A stretch of 64,000 nucleotides of DNA from Corynebacterium pelargi (lineage in GTDB: Bacteria > Actinomycetota > Actinomycetes > Mycobacteriales > Mycobacteriaceae), in the NCBI RefSeq assembly GCF_014635485.1, contig NZ_BMCX01000002.1, positions 394,396 to 458,395 of the forward strand. Reading direction: 5' to 3'. The position numbers and the translations under genes were made by a program. The notes beneath the pieces were generated by a model. It made no database searches and was not told where the DNA came from. It saw only the letters and a program-made list of their open reading frames with translations. Below, one piece after another: positions 10,446-21,100 of this stretch; the stretch's first letter is position 1; the number at the start of each line of letters is the position of its first letter.

Positions 10446-11530
10446 CAGCGCCTTCTTTGGAAAAGAGTGAACACAATCAAAAAATAGGGCGCGCCAATAG
10501 CGGCGATGACTACGCTCACGGGGACGGGAACGGGCATGAAATGTGCGCCAACAACATCGGCGATGATGGTTAAAAGCCCACCTACGATGCCTGTGAGCAG
10601 CAAGGACAGCGCGGTAATTTGACCTACCATCAAGCGAACAATGTGTGGCACCACCAGTGCCACAAAGCCGATTAGCCCGGCCACGCTCACGGCGATGGCA
10701 GCGAGCCAGCAGCCCACGCAGATCAGCACTAAGCGGGTGCGTTCAACGTGAATACCACTGGTGGCTGCAACATCTTCGCCCAATGCAATAAGGCGCAAGG
10801 CGTTGATGCGAGCAAGCGCTATCGGCAATGCCACCACCAGGCCTAGGGCGATGAGGCTGACGTCTGACCAACTTGCCCGCGATAGTGAACCGATGAGCAA
10901 ATTATCCGCCCACACCACATCTTGGATGGGGAATCGGCGCACCATATAGGCTTCTGCTGCGCCTAGGAGTGTTTGCATACCAATGCCCACGAGTACTAGG
11001 CGGGCGGGATCTAAGTTTCCGCGCTTTGCCAAAAAGTACACCGCCATGGTGGTGGCTACGGCACCGATAAAGACCACCACGGGCAAGAAGGCAACATTGT
11101 GCGTGATTAAAATCCAAATGAATCCCGCTGCACCTGCACCGGAGGTCACACCGATGATATCGGGGGCAACCAGATCATTCCTGGTCACGCCCTGAAAGAT
11201 TGCGCCAGACATAGCAAGCGCCATGCCCACCAAAAATCCCAGCAGCAGGCGCGGGAGGCGAAGCCGAAACACCACAAACTCGGTCTTGGCATCGGCTTGG
11301 GACCATAGGGCAGTGAGCACGTCTTTGGCCGCTAGGGGCACATCGCCAATGGTCATGGCGAATACCGCCACGGCAGCGCTCAGCCCCAGGGCAATGAGGA
11401 TGAGCAGTGCCGTCGAGCCATGGAAGCGAAAGCTCCACCACGAGGTGCTGTGCACGCGCCACGGGCTTTTGCCCACCGGCGCGCTATCTTTGGCCTGTGG
11501 CTTTGGGCGTTGCTTGGTTGTAGGAGTCAT
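10445..11530 (-). CDS. Iron-siderophore ABC transporter permease (FecCD family), second
   Basis: Integral membrane permease of the BtuC/FecCD family, 361 aa with about ten hydrophobic segments. Family motifs include AMSGAIFQGVTRNDLVAPDIIGVTSGAGAAG near the N-terminus and the coupling region ALGEDVAATSGIHVERTR. A polar 50-residue cytoplasmic N-terminus (MTPTTKQRPKPQ...) precedes the first helix. The ATG at 11530 overlaps the previous permease stop by 4 bp (ATGA), which fixes the start. It probably forms a heterodimer with the first permease to pass a ferric siderophore. Confidence 0.93.
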
Positions 11531-12669
11531 GACGCCACCTTCGAGGATTGGCGAGCAATAAGAATGAAAAATGGTGCACCGATCGCACCCATGACGATGC
11601 TGGCCTCTAATTCGGCGGGAAATAGCGCGAAGCGGCCGAGGATATCGGCGGCGGTGAGCATGGATGCGCCCACGAAGGCGGACAGCACGATGCCCCACTC
11701 CACCGATCCGCGCACCAATGGGCGAACCAGGTGAGGAACTGCAAAGCCCACAAAACCGATGGGCCCACAAATAGCCACGCTGGCTCCGGCCATGGCCACC
11801 ACCACGATTGAGGCGATGAGCCTGGTGCGTGCGGTGTGTACGCCGGCGGCTGCGGCGATGTCTTCTCCAAGGGCGAGCATGCCGATGCTTCGAGACATCA
11901 ATATGCAGATCACCATGCCTGCAACGGCAAGGCCGATGGCCAGAGGGAAGTCTTCCAAGCGACGTCCACCTACGCCACCGATCATGATGTAGCGAACCGT
12001 TTCACGGGTGTGATCATCGCTGTAGACCATGATGGAGGTCCAGGTTGTCATCACCGTGCCGCCGATCATGCCGGCAAGCACCAAGCGCACCGGGGAGGAT
12101 TGCCCGCGAGTGCCTTGGCCAATAAAGATCACCAACAAGCCCGCCAAGACTGCACCGGCGATGGCCATGAGGGTGAACTGTTCGGGGCTATCGGCGCCGA
12201 AGAAGAACACCGCAGCAGTGATGCCGAATCCGGCGCCGGAAGATACCCCAAGCACAAAGGGGTCGGCCAAAGGATTGCGGGTCACCGCCTGCATTACGGC
12301 ACCGGCAACACCGAGGGTGGCTCCTACCAGCATGGCGATGATGGTGCGCGGGATGCGCATATCGCTAATCACCGTGTGGTTATAGCCATTGGCATCAGCA
12401 GTGGTGAGCGCTTGAATGATCTGCCGCGGCGGAACCGATACCGAACCCAAAGACACGCTGGCTACCGCCAACACGCAGGCCAACACGGACACCAAGACCA
12501 GTGCCGCCCCACGGCTGATGGTGAAGCGCCCGGTCTTTGTTTGCGAGGCCGCGCCGGGGGCTGTGTTTTTAGCCTGGCCAGTTTGCCCGGCCAACCCAGC
12601 CTGTCCGGCCTGCTTTACCGCAGCCGTGGTGCTGCCGGTTCCTGTCGCGGATGTGCCGCGGGCCGTCAT
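11527..12669 (-). CDS. Iron-siderophore ABC transporter permease (FecCD family), first
   Basis: A 380-aa BtuC/FecCD permease. After a low-complexity, Ala/Gly/Gln-rich N-terminus of about 45 residues come multiple hydrophobic helices with GVAGAVMQAVTRNPLADPFVLGVSSGAGFG and the coupling motif ALGEDIAAAAGVHTARTR. Its start overlaps the stop of the binding-protein gene by 4 bp, and its stop overlaps the next permease start by 4 bp. All four genes thus form one tightly coupled operon read leftwards from the DtxR box. Confidence 0.93.
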   Translation of the reverse strand: MTARGTSATGTGSTTAAVKQAGQAGLAGQTGQAKNTAPGAASQTKTGRFTISRGAALVLVSVLACVLAVASVSLGSVSVPPRQIIQALTTADANGYNHTVISDMRIPRTIIAMLVGATLGVAGAVMQAVTRNPLADPFVLGVSSGAGFGITAAVFFFGADSPEQFTLMAIAGAVLAGLLVIFIGQGTRGQSSPVRLVLAGMIGGTVMTTWTSIMVYSDDHTRETVRYIMIGGVGGRRLEDFPLAIGLAVAGMVICILMSRSIGMLALGEDIAAAAGVHTARTRLIASIVVVAMAGASVAICGPIGFVGFAVPHLVRPLVRGSVEWGIVLSAFVGASMLTAADILGRFALFPAELEASIVMGAIGAPFFILIARQSSKVAS

Positions 12670-13742
12670 GAATTCAGCGAGCCGATGTGCTTGTTCAGAT
12701 CATCCAGCATGGAGTTTGCTTCCATGACGGATTCACCGTTCCACACCGCATTGACAAAGAAGGTCTGGTTATTTTTCACCGCGTTGAGCTTGTTCCACAG
12801 CGGGTGGTTTTTGACCTTCTCCACGTTGGCCAAGGTGGCCTTGTCTTTATCGTCTTGCTCGGAAGGATCGTCGTGGACTTGCACCACAACGAACATGATG
12901 TCGGCGTCGGCTTCGTTCAGGCGCTCCGGTGAAAGCGGGAAGGCTTCAATGGATTCGCCGTTGGTGGCTGCCTTGGTGGCGGCAAGATCGAGGTCTTGGT
13001 TCTTGGGGCGCTTGATGCCCACCTGATCCAGAACACCACCGGCGAAGGAACTCTTGGTGTAGATGATCAGGTTGTCGTTGCGGATGCGCAGTACGGAGAC
13101 GGTTTTGTCTTTGAGGTAGTCGCCGTGCTTTTCCTTGAACTCATCTACACGATCTTGATAATCGCTGAGCAGTTCTTCAGCCTTATCTTCTTTGTTCATC
13201 ACTCGGCCAAAGAAGCGAAGTGTGTCGTCCCAGCGGTGCTTGCGCTCGTCGCCGGATTCGATCACCACGGTAGGTGCAATGGCTGCGAGGGTTTCACGAT
13301 TATCGTCGTCTCGTGGGGTAGATGCCACGATCACGTCCGGCTGTAGGGAAATAACCTTTTCGATGTTCAGCTCGCGCTCATGAAGATCCGTCGCCCCATC
13401 TTCCTTGAGCTTTTTCACCACATCCGGGTAGGGGTAGAGGTCGATTTCCATATTGGCAATGCCCACCGGGGTAATGCCCAGGGCCACCAGCGAGGTAATG
13501 CCCTTGGTGGAAACAAGACGTTGCGGCTGGTTCGGAATTTCAACGTCTCGTCCCACATCGTCGGTGAAGGTGCGGGTGCCGGAGGCGTTGTTGGAGGAGG
13601 CTTCGCTGCCTGAGCCTTGGGTGCCGGTGGTGTTGGCACCCTTGCTGTCGTCTGAGCAGGCTGCGAGTACGGTGCCGCTCATACCGATGCCGAGCATTGC
13701 CAGGAAGGTGCGTCGGCTCACTGTCTTGTTGTGCTGTAACAC
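12666..13742 (-). CDS. Iron-siderophore substrate-binding lipoprotein
   Basis: Extracytoplasmic siderophore receptor of the FepB/FecB (type III periplasmic-binding) family. From the GTG at 13742 it has 358 aa; GTG follows AAAGGGGA with 5 bp spacing, while the in-frame ATG at 13769 has no such signal. The signal peptide combines a twin-arginine-like SRRTFLAM with lipobox LAAC. The mature part begins with a Ser/Asn/Gly-rich tether and has RTFTDDVGRDVEIPNQPQRLVS, the usual beginning of the fold. It heads the importer operon and is controlled by a DtxR-type box just upstream. Confidence 0.92.
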   Translation of the reverse strand: MLQHNKTVSRRTFLAMLGIGMSGTVLAACSDDSKGANTTGTQGSGSEASSNNASGTRTFTDDVGRDVEIPNQPQRLVSTKGITSLVALGITPVGIANMEIDLYPYPDVVKKLKEDGATDLHERELNIEKVISLQPDVIVASTPRDDDNRETLAAIAPTVVIESGDERKHRWDDTLRFFGRVMNKEDKAEELLSDYQDRVDEFKEKHGDYLKDKTVSVLRIRNDNLIIYTKSSFAGGVLDQVGIKRPKNQDLDLAATKAATNGESIEAFPLSPERLNEADADIMFVVVQVHDDPSEQDDKDKATLANVEKVKNHPLWNKLNAVKNNQTFFVNAVWNGESVMEANSMLDDLNKHIGSLNS

Positions 13743-13777
13743 AAGATCCCCTTTAAGTATTGATAGCATAACCTTTG

Positions 13778-13796
13778 TAAGGCAAGGGCAACCTTA
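13778..13796 (-). promoter_or_regulatory. DtxR-type iron box
   Basis: The 19-mer TAAGGCAAGGGCAACCTTA (plus strand) matches the DtxR/IdeR consensus TTAGGTTAGCCTAACCTAA at 13 of 19 positions when read on the minus strand. It lies 36 bp before the lipoprotein GTG, where binding would block transcription. Iron repression fits the gene's role. Confidence 0.7.
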
Positions 13797-13949
13797 ATAA
13801 CGGGATTCATTCCTGACAAGCTCGTGGGTAATTTTATTCATCCCCCATTGCGCCCCCTTTCGAGCCAAAGATTCCAACACAGTATTCGGCACGATTTTCA
13901 AGCGCTCCGAGCGTCTAAAACACCAGGTGAAAGGGGTTAGTGCTGCTTT

Positions 13950-14010
13950 ATAGCTTTTCGACGTCCACCGCTCCCAACCCCTCTGCCCGCGCGGGAGGGG
14001 AGTGGTGCTG
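13950..14010 (+). repeat. Dispersed motif TAGCTTTTCGACG with GC-rich hairpin (copy 2)
   Basis: The 13-mer at 13951-13963, extended to TAGCTTTTCGACGTCC as in copy 1, is followed by a strong hairpin: a CCCCTC arm, the inner palindrome CCCGCGCGGG, and a GAGGGG arm. It lies between two divergent promoters and so is not at a gene end. Confidence 0.6.
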
Positions 14011-14132
14011 CGGGGTTGCTATAAGGGGCCGGTGACACGGGCGAGTCGGACGCTGAAGTTATCTCGGTGGAATTATGCTGTTCAAAGTTGAAGAAACGAA
14101 ACTGGAAACTCGCCAACAGTGGAAGACGTAAT

Positions 14133-16901
14133 ATGAATAAGCAGCAGCTCGCTTCGCAGATCTGGAAAGCCGCGAATAAGATGCGCGGTTCACTTGATGC
14201 TAACGACTACAAGGATCTCATCCTTGGCTTGATGTTCTATAAGTATCTTTCAACCCGTGAGGTGGAATTCTTTGTTTCCAATGGTCTGCCCATTGAATCC
14301 CTCGAAGTTCATCTGAACGGTGAGAACGAGCGCCGTGTGGCCCAAGCTCAAGACCAGTTGGGTTACTTCATCGAACATCAAGATCTGTTTAGCACCTGGG
14401 AAGATGATCTCAATGAGCTGCGGCCCTCAAAGGTGATCGAGGCAACCCAAGCGTTCGACGCCAAGGTCAACCCTGCTTACAAATCCATCTTCCATGAGAT
14501 CTTTTCGCCACTGGCAGCTGCGGTGCCCAAACTGGGAACTGACGCCACCGCTCAAGGTAAGAAGCTGCGCGAGTTGATTCGAATCGTGCGTGATATTCCA
14601 ACCGGTAGTCGCCAGGACTATGACGTCCTCGGCTACGTGTACGAGTACTTGATTTCCCATTTTGCAGCCAATGCTGGCAAGTCTGCCGGTGAGTTTTACA
14701 CACCCCACCAGGTCTCGCTGGTGATGGCTGAAATCGTGGGTCATCATTTAAAGGGCCGCGATAGTATCCAGGTGTATGACCCCACGAGCGGCTCAGCATC
14801 TTTGCTTCTCAACATCGGTGAGGCAATCACTCGCCGCAGTGGTAACCCAGACTCTATCCAGTACTACGCGCAAGAGTTAAAGAAAGCCGCCTACTCCCTG
14901 ACACGCATGAACTTAGTCATGCGCGACATCAAGCCAGCAAATATCGTTACGCGTGAAGGCGATTCCCTGGGAGCCGACTGGCCGATGATTGATCCGCACA
15001 CGAACGAATACCATCCACTGTTCGTTGACGCGGTAGTTTCAAACCCGCCCTATTCAGCCGAGTGGGAGCGCCCCAAAACAGGCAGCGATCCCCGTTTCGC
15101 CTACGGCTTAGCACCGGAGAAAACCGCTGACTACGCATTCCTTTTACATGAGCTATACCACCTGAAAGACGATGGAATCCTGGCTATTGTCCTACCTCAC
15201 GGAGTGTTGTTCCGTGGCGGGGAAGAAGCATCGATCCGTACCCAGCTTGTTGAACGCAATCATATCGATGCCATCATCGGTCTGCCCGCAAATATTTTCT
15301 ACGGTACCGGCATTGCCACCATCATCATGATCTTGAAGAAGCAACGCGATGATGACTCGATCCTTTTCGTGGATGCCTCCAAAGGCTTTAGCAAAATGGG
15401 GAAGAAGAACGAGCTACGTCACCGCGATATCCGCAAGATCGTGGACACGGTGACCGAGCGTCGTAGCGAAGACAAATACTCCCGCCTAGTCTCCAAACAC
15501 GAGATCAAAGACAACCACTATAACCTCAACATTCCCCGCTATGTGGATTCCAGTGAGCCGGCAGAGACGTGGGACATTTACGCCACCATGTTCGGAGGCA
15601 TCCCACAAACCGAAATCGATGCTCTCAGCACCTACTGGGATGCCCTGCCGGGCTTGCGCGAAACTGTTTTCACCTCCACTACCGAAACCCATGCCCGCGT
15701 ACGGGAAGACCTTCACTCTAAAAACCAATTGGTGGAGGCCGTGCGCCAGCACCCGAGCACACAGGCATTCATGCGTGACTATGTGCAGGCGTTTGCTGGC
15801 TGGGATGAGATCCTCGGTGACACCCTAGTCGAGGGCCTGAATGAGGTAAATATGACTACCATCGAGGGCGAGCTCCGCAATCAGCTATTTGAGCGCCTGC
15901 AGCAGGTGCCTATCGTTGATGACTATACGGTCTACCAGATTTTTGCTGACCATTGGTTTACCACCAACCGAGACCTCGAAGTCTTGAAAGGTCAAGGTTG
16001 GGGCACAATCCGTCAGGTCGAGCCCAACATGGTGCTTAAGAAAAAAGATGGCAAGAATACTGAAGTCCAAGATGGCTGGCTGGGTACGATCCTACCTTTC
16101 GGACTGGTGCAAAAAGAACTGCTCACTAAAGACTTCGAAGAACTGAGCATTATGGAGGTCAGACTGGCCGAGGCACAGGAACGTGTCGCAGAGTTATTTG
16201 ACTCCCTAAGTGAGGAGCAGTTGGGCTCCGGTGATACATCAATTACTAACGCTGCCGGTGATGCTTTCGCCGTTGGCGGGGTGAAAGACCGCCTAGCACC
16301 GTTGCTGGAAGATATCACGAGTCCAGAGATTGACGTGCTCAGCGAATATCTCGAAACTAAGGGAGCGGCTAAGAAACGCATCATTACCGCTCACCCAGAG
16401 GTGGATTGGGCGTCCATGACCCCAAACAAGTCTGGGACCTACACCGACACTGTGGTGCGCAAGCGAATTGAGGATCTACGCCGCGCTAGTGACTTCGCTG
16501 AAGGCGCGATCGAGCCCGTGCTTATCGAGGCACTCGACCTGCTCGACGAAGTCAAAGAGGCAAAGAAAGCCATCACAGACCGCGAAGCAAAGATCCACCT
16601 TGAAACCAAGAATCTTATTGAGACCCTGGATGATGAAACCGCTAAACGACTTCTGCGCATGAAATGGGTGCGCGGCATGCTTACCGACATCGAGAGCGTT
16701 CCCACTCAAACGATCAACGAACTGATCGACGAAATTGAGCACCTTGACGCCAAGTACGCGACCACACTCTCTGACATCGGCAAACGCGCCAACGAGGCGC
16801 AAACGAACCTGGCCGAGATGATGGGCAGGCTTACCGGCCCCCAGCGCGACATGGAAGGAATTCACGAACTCGCCACCATCCTTAGCGGAGAACAAGCATG
16901 A
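14133..16901 (+). CDS. hsdM: Type I restriction-modification DNA methyltransferase subunit HsdM
   Basis: N6-adenine methyltransferase subunit that, with HsdS, methylates the recognition site using S-adenosylmethionine. The 922-aa chain has an HsdM_N helical region (about 1-150), the entry motif FYTPHQ (188-193), a SAM-binding DPTSGSASLLL (216-226) and the catalytic NPPY (304-307). The ATG at 14133 follows GGAAG. Many HsdM proteins have about 500 residues; this one has an extra C-terminal half (about 470-922), mostly charged and helical with coiled-coil character near 820-890. Its stop overlaps hsdS by 4 bp. Confidence 0.95.
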   Translation: MNKQQLASQIWKAANKMRGSLDANDYKDLILGLMFYKYLSTREVEFFVSNGLPIESLEVHLNGENERRVAQAQDQLGYFIEHQDLFSTWEDDLNELRPSKVIEATQAFDAKVNPAYKSIFHEIFSPLAAAVPKLGTDATAQGKKLRELIRIVRDIPTGSRQDYDVLGYVYEYLISHFAANAGKSAGEFYTPHQVSLVMAEIVGHHLKGRDSIQVYDPTSGSASLLLNIGEAITRRSGNPDSIQYYAQELKKAAYSLTRMNLVMRDIKPANIVTREGDSLGADWPMIDPHTNEYHPLFVDAVVSNPPYSAEWERPKTGSDPRFAYGLAPEKTADYAFLLHELYHLKDDGILAIVLPHGVLFRGGEEASIRTQLVERNHIDAIIGLPANIFYGTGIATIIMILKKQRDDDSILFVDASKGFSKMGKKNELRHRDIRKIVDTVTERRSEDKYSRLVSKHEIKDNHYNLNIPRYVDSSEPAETWDIYATMFGGIPQTEIDALSTYWDALPGLRETVFTSTTETHARVREDLHSKNQLVEAVRQHPSTQAFMRDYVQAFAGWDEILGDTLVEGLNEVNMTTIEGELRNQLFERLQQVPIVDDYTVYQIFADHWFTTNRDLEVLKGQGWGTIRQVEPNMVLKKKDGKNTEVQDGWLGTILPFGLVQKELLTKDFEELSIMEVRLAEAQERVAELFDSLSEEQLGSGDTSITNAAGDAFAVGGVKDRLAPLLEDITSPEIDVLSEYLETKGAAKKRIITAHPEVDWASMTPNKSGTYTDTVVRKRIEDLRRASDFAEGAIEPVLIEALDLLDEVKEAKKAITDREAKIHLETKNLIETLDDETAKRLLRMKWVRGMLTDIESVPTQTINELIDEIEHLDAKYATTLSDIGKRANEAQTNLAEMMGRLTGPQRDMEGIHELATILSGEQA

Positions 16902-18097
16902 GCGAGAAAAACACTCCTGAGATTCGATTGCGTGGGTTTGACGGATTTTGGAGTATTCTGCCATTCGCAGAGCTGGTAGATCGAAAGTCTCAACAAACTA
17001 GCCCGAATGGTTCGCTCACCGTCGAGTTTGAGGATATTAACGCTGGCGAAGGAACTCTCAATAAGGACCTAGCGAAGAAGTCGAACCATAAGGCCGGAAT
17101 CCCGTTTGCGCCAGAGGACATTCTCTTTGGAAAGCTGCGCCCATATCTTAAGAACTGGCTACTTGCCGACTTTAGCGGGATCGCAGTGGGTGATTTCTGG
17201 GTCCTCCAAGCGACCAATTCTGATCCTGCCTTTATTCACGCAACGATTCAACGACCTGAGTTCATGGCGGTAGCCAACATGTCCTCAGGCACCAAAATGC
17301 CTAGGTCTGATTGGGGTCTTGTTTCAACGTCAACATTTTCTGTGCCATCAATAGCGGAACAGAAATCCATTGGTTCGTTTTTCCGTGAGTTGGATGCCGC
17401 TTTGGAGGCTGGAGAAAAGAAGCTGGAGAAGCTGCGCCGCTTGAAGCAGACAATGCTGGTTAAGATGTTTCCACGAGGGGGCTCGCTCGTGCCCGAAGTG
17501 CGGTTCAATAATTTCTCCGACAGGTGGAAGCGGGTTCACCTTGGAGACCTTGGTTCCACATTCTCAGGCTTGAGTGGTAAGTCGAAGGGAGACTTTGGTC
17601 ACGGAAAGGCTCACTACATCACCTATTTGAACGTAAATCTTAACCCCGTTACCGATTATAATGATCTCGGCATAGTTGAAATTGACCCTCGCCAGACAAC
17701 TGTATTACCGGGGGATATTCTTTTCACTACCTCATCCGAAGTGCCGGAAGAGGTAGGCATGTCTTCCGTAGTCGAAACAATCCCAGCAAATACATACTTG
17801 AATAGTTTTTGTTTTGGATACAGGCCATATTCTCCAATTCAGCATGATTATTGGGCATATATGCTGCGTAGCCCGTATCTACGACAGCAATTTACGGTCC
17901 TCGCTCAGGGAATATCTCGCTTTAACATCTCCAAAACGAAAGCAATGAACGTCCAGGTACTTCTTCCAACAGATTCCGAGCAGCAGGCAATCGGGGCGTA
18001 CTTTCGTGAGCTGGATACCTTACTGGAGGCGGAGGCGGCGAAGCTGGTGAAGCTGCGGCAGTTGAAGTCGGCGTTTTTACGGCAGATGTTCGTGTAG
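16898..18097 (+). CDS. hsdS: Type I restriction-modification specificity subunit HsdS
   Basis: DNA-recognition subunit, 399 aa, with two target-recognition domains (about 15-165 and 205-370). Each is followed by a conserved helical spacer: SIGSFFRELDAALEAGEKKL and AIGAYFRELDTLLEAEAAKL, then a KLRRLKQTMLVKMF / KLRQLKSAFLRQMF repeat. The second recognition domain (about 17520-18000) is clearly more A+T-rich than the flanking spacers, as expected from domain swapping between strains. It is coupled to hsdM by an ATGA overlap. The target sequence cannot be read from the protein. Confidence 0.95.
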   Translation: MSEKNTPEIRLRGFDGFWSILPFAELVDRKSQQTSPNGSLTVEFEDINAGEGTLNKDLAKKSNHKAGIPFAPEDILFGKLRPYLKNWLLADFSGIAVGDFWVLQATNSDPAFIHATIQRPEFMAVANMSSGTKMPRSDWGLVSTSTFSVPSIAEQKSIGSFFRELDAALEAGEKKLEKLRRLKQTMLVKMFPRGGSLVPEVRFNNFSDRWKRVHLGDLGSTFSGLSGKSKGDFGHGKAHYITYLNVNLNPVTDYNDLGIVEIDPRQTTVLPGDILFTTSSEVPEEVGMSSVVETIPANTYLNSFCFGYRPYSPIQHDYWAYMLRSPYLRQQFTVLAQGISRFNISKTKAMNVQVLLPTDSEQQAIGAYFRELDTLLEAEAAKLVKLRQLKSAFLRQMFV

Positions 18098-18121
18098 TTC
18101 AGAGGTCGAAGGAGTTTAGTG

Positions 18122-21100
18122 ATGGGTAAATTGGTGCGGTTCGCATCTGAGGGGGCGTTTGAGGACGCAGTAATTGAGGCTTTGACACTCCGGCATGGCT
18201 GGTCCAAGCATGTACTGCAGTATCCCTCGGTTGCTGATCTGGTGGATAACTGGGCCCGGATTATTTTCAAGAACAATGCTGAGTCTCGCCGCCTTAATGG
18301 TGTTCCCTTGTCTGAAGGTGAGAAAGCACAGCTGGTAGAGCAGATCGCCAGTTTGCATACTCCGGCTGATGTGCAGCGATTTTTGCAGGGTATGGAGACC
18401 ACTATTGTTCGTGATCATCCCGATGACCCTGAGCATCAGGGCAAGCTTATCTCCTTGAAGATTTTCGATCCTAAAGAGGTTGCAGGTGGGGATTCGACCT
18501 ACCAGATTGCTCGCCAGCCGGTCTTGCCGCGTAGCCACCAGCGCGATAAGGACCGGAGGGGTGATTTTATGCTGCTGATCTGGGGTATTCCGGTGATCCA
18601 TGTGGAGCTAAAAAATCACGGCCATGACGTCAGTGAGGCGACCGGCCAGATCCACAAATACCTGCAGTCAGGCATTTTCACGGGGTTTTTTAACGCGGTC
18701 CAGGTGTTTATCGGAATGACCCCCACGCAGATGCGCTATTTCGCCCGTCCGGCGAAGACCGACCATCTGACTGACATGTTCCACTTTACATTTGCGGATC
18801 GTAACAACGAGGTTTATGAGTCTTGGCAGGAATTTGTTAAGCATTTCATCTCGATCCCCGCTGCTCACACGCTGGTGGGTGACTATCTGATCGCTGATGG
18901 TGGGGATGGGGAGCTTAAAGTCTTGCGGCCTTATCAGATTCACGCGGTGGCAGCGGTCGAGGCGCGTATGGCCAGGATTAATCGGGTGCCTCTTGAAGAG
19001 AGGGCAACCCATGATCACAAGGGTGGCTATATCTGGCATACCACCGGTTCAGGTAAGACTATGACGTCGTTTAAGACCGCGATGCTCATGGCACGTGACA
19101 AGATCGCCGACAAAGTCATATTCGTGTTGGACCGCATAGAGTTGGGTGACCAGTCGGAGATGGAGTACCGCAATTTTGCCGGTGATCAGATTGATATTGC
19201 CCGCCCCAACTCGACTGTCGAGTTAGCTACCGAGCTGCTCAAAGGCACGCATCGCCTGGTCATCACATCCTTGCACAAGCTGGGCAAGCTCACAAACCCA
19301 GACGAGCCGTATTACGCCCGCACAGATTTTGAGCGCATCCAGTCTCAGCGGATCGTGTTCATCGTGGACGAGGCGCACCGCTCGACCTTCGGCGAGATGT
19401 ATGCGGGCATCCGTCGTTGCTTCCCTCGCGCCGTGTTTTTCGGTTTTACTGGCACCCCGATCCAGGAAGTGAACCAGAAGAAGCACACCCAAACTTCTGA
19501 CCTTTTCGGGGACGAGTTGCACCGCTACAGCATCTATCACGGGCTGCGCGATGGAGCAGTGCTGCGTTTCGACTACCAGCAAGTCGACATTTACCCCGGC
19601 ACTCAGATGCGTGAAAAAGTCGCGTTAGCTAAAGCCGAGGCTCAGACCATCGAGGGGGCACAAGCCAACTCTGCCAAGTGGCGTACGTACCAGCGATACA
19701 TGGATCCCGACCAAGTTCCATGGGTGAGTCGCTTCGATAACGCGGGTAAGAAGGTGCCCGGCATTGAAGACCTGGTGCCTACCTCAAACTGGCAAGAGGC
19801 CGACTACCAGCAGCACGTGGTCGATGAAATCCTTACCAACTGGCAGCGCCGTTCTCAAGGCGGGCAGCTCCACGCCATGTTCGCTACCTCCAGCATTGAA
19901 GAAGCCATCGCCTACTACCGGCTCTTCCAAGCCCACAACCAAAAAGTGCGCGCAGCCGCAAGCGACCCCGCCGCCCCAAGGCCAGTGCTGGACCGCGAGC
20001 TCAAAGTTACAGCCGTGTTTTCTGATGCCGATGAGAACGTGGGTAACCAGCAACTTCGTACCGATGGGATCTTCGAGATCCTTGATGGCTATGAGGAAAT
20101 GTTTGATCTGAATTTCGACCGGGCCGAACTGTCGGACTTTAAAGCTGATGTTGCTGACCGCCTCGCTCACAAAGAAGGCTACAAGTACATCACCAAAGAT
20201 CAGATGCTCGACCTAGTGATTGTCGTCGACCAGTTGCTGACTGGGTATGACTCGAAATTCGTCGGCACGCTTTACCTGGACAAGGTCCTGGAATACGACA
20301 AGCTCGTACAGGCTGCCTCTCGCACCAACCGTATCTACGATAAGTTGATCAAACCTCAGGGCACCATCGTTTACTACCGCAAGCCCCGCACCATGACTCA
20401 CAACTTCGAGGCCGCCTTTGATTTGTACGCCGGGGGCAACGCAAAAGCTGTCTTTGTTGACCCACTGCCGGCCAACCTAGAAGCGCTTAATGCTCTGTTC
20501 GATGTCATAGACGCTATCTTCAGGAGGTCCGGGATCCCCGACTACTCACGTTTACCTAATGCGGTGGAGGACCGGAAGATGTTCGCGGTGAACTTCTCCC
20601 AGTTGGCTGCGTTGGTGGAAACCTGCAAGGTGCAAGGTTTCACTTGGGAAAAGCTCACCTATGACGGTGCCAAAGAAGGCGATGAACCGGTCACAGTGAA
20701 GCTCACCGAAGAGGTCTATGAGATCTGGCTGGCCCGCTACCGTGAACTCGGAGACGGCACACCAGGCAACAAAGACGAACAAGTTCCCCTAGACCTCACC
20801 TGCCTGACCTACGCTCAAGACGCTAAGCGCATCGACCTTGAAGCGTTAGACAAAAAGTTCGACAAGTGGCGTAAAGCTATCGCAGACAACAAGACCGCCC
20901 AGGCTGACCTGGACGCGCTCCTAGTGGAAGTCCAACAGTGCTATGCCGCGTTGAACCAAGAAGAACAACACGCTGCCCGGACGGTTATCACGATGATCCA
21001 GTCCGGCTCCTTGAAGGTTGATAAGACCAAAACCTTCCGTGACTACATCAACGAACAACTCGCCACCACCCAAGACCGGCACATCGCGAGGCTCGTCGAA

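Larger units (their letters stand above)
13743..14132. other. 390-bp divergent intergenic region between the siderophore operon and hsdM
   Basis: No gene. From left to right it holds the siderophore promoter with a DtxR-type box (13778-13796), about 130 bp without visible signals, the dispersed motif TAGCTTTTCGACG (13951-13963) followed by GTCC, and a GC-rich hairpin around the palindrome CCCGCGCGGG (about 13968-14010). The hsdM leader follows, with a GGAAG Shine-Dalgarno before the ATG at 14133. Confidence 0.7.
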
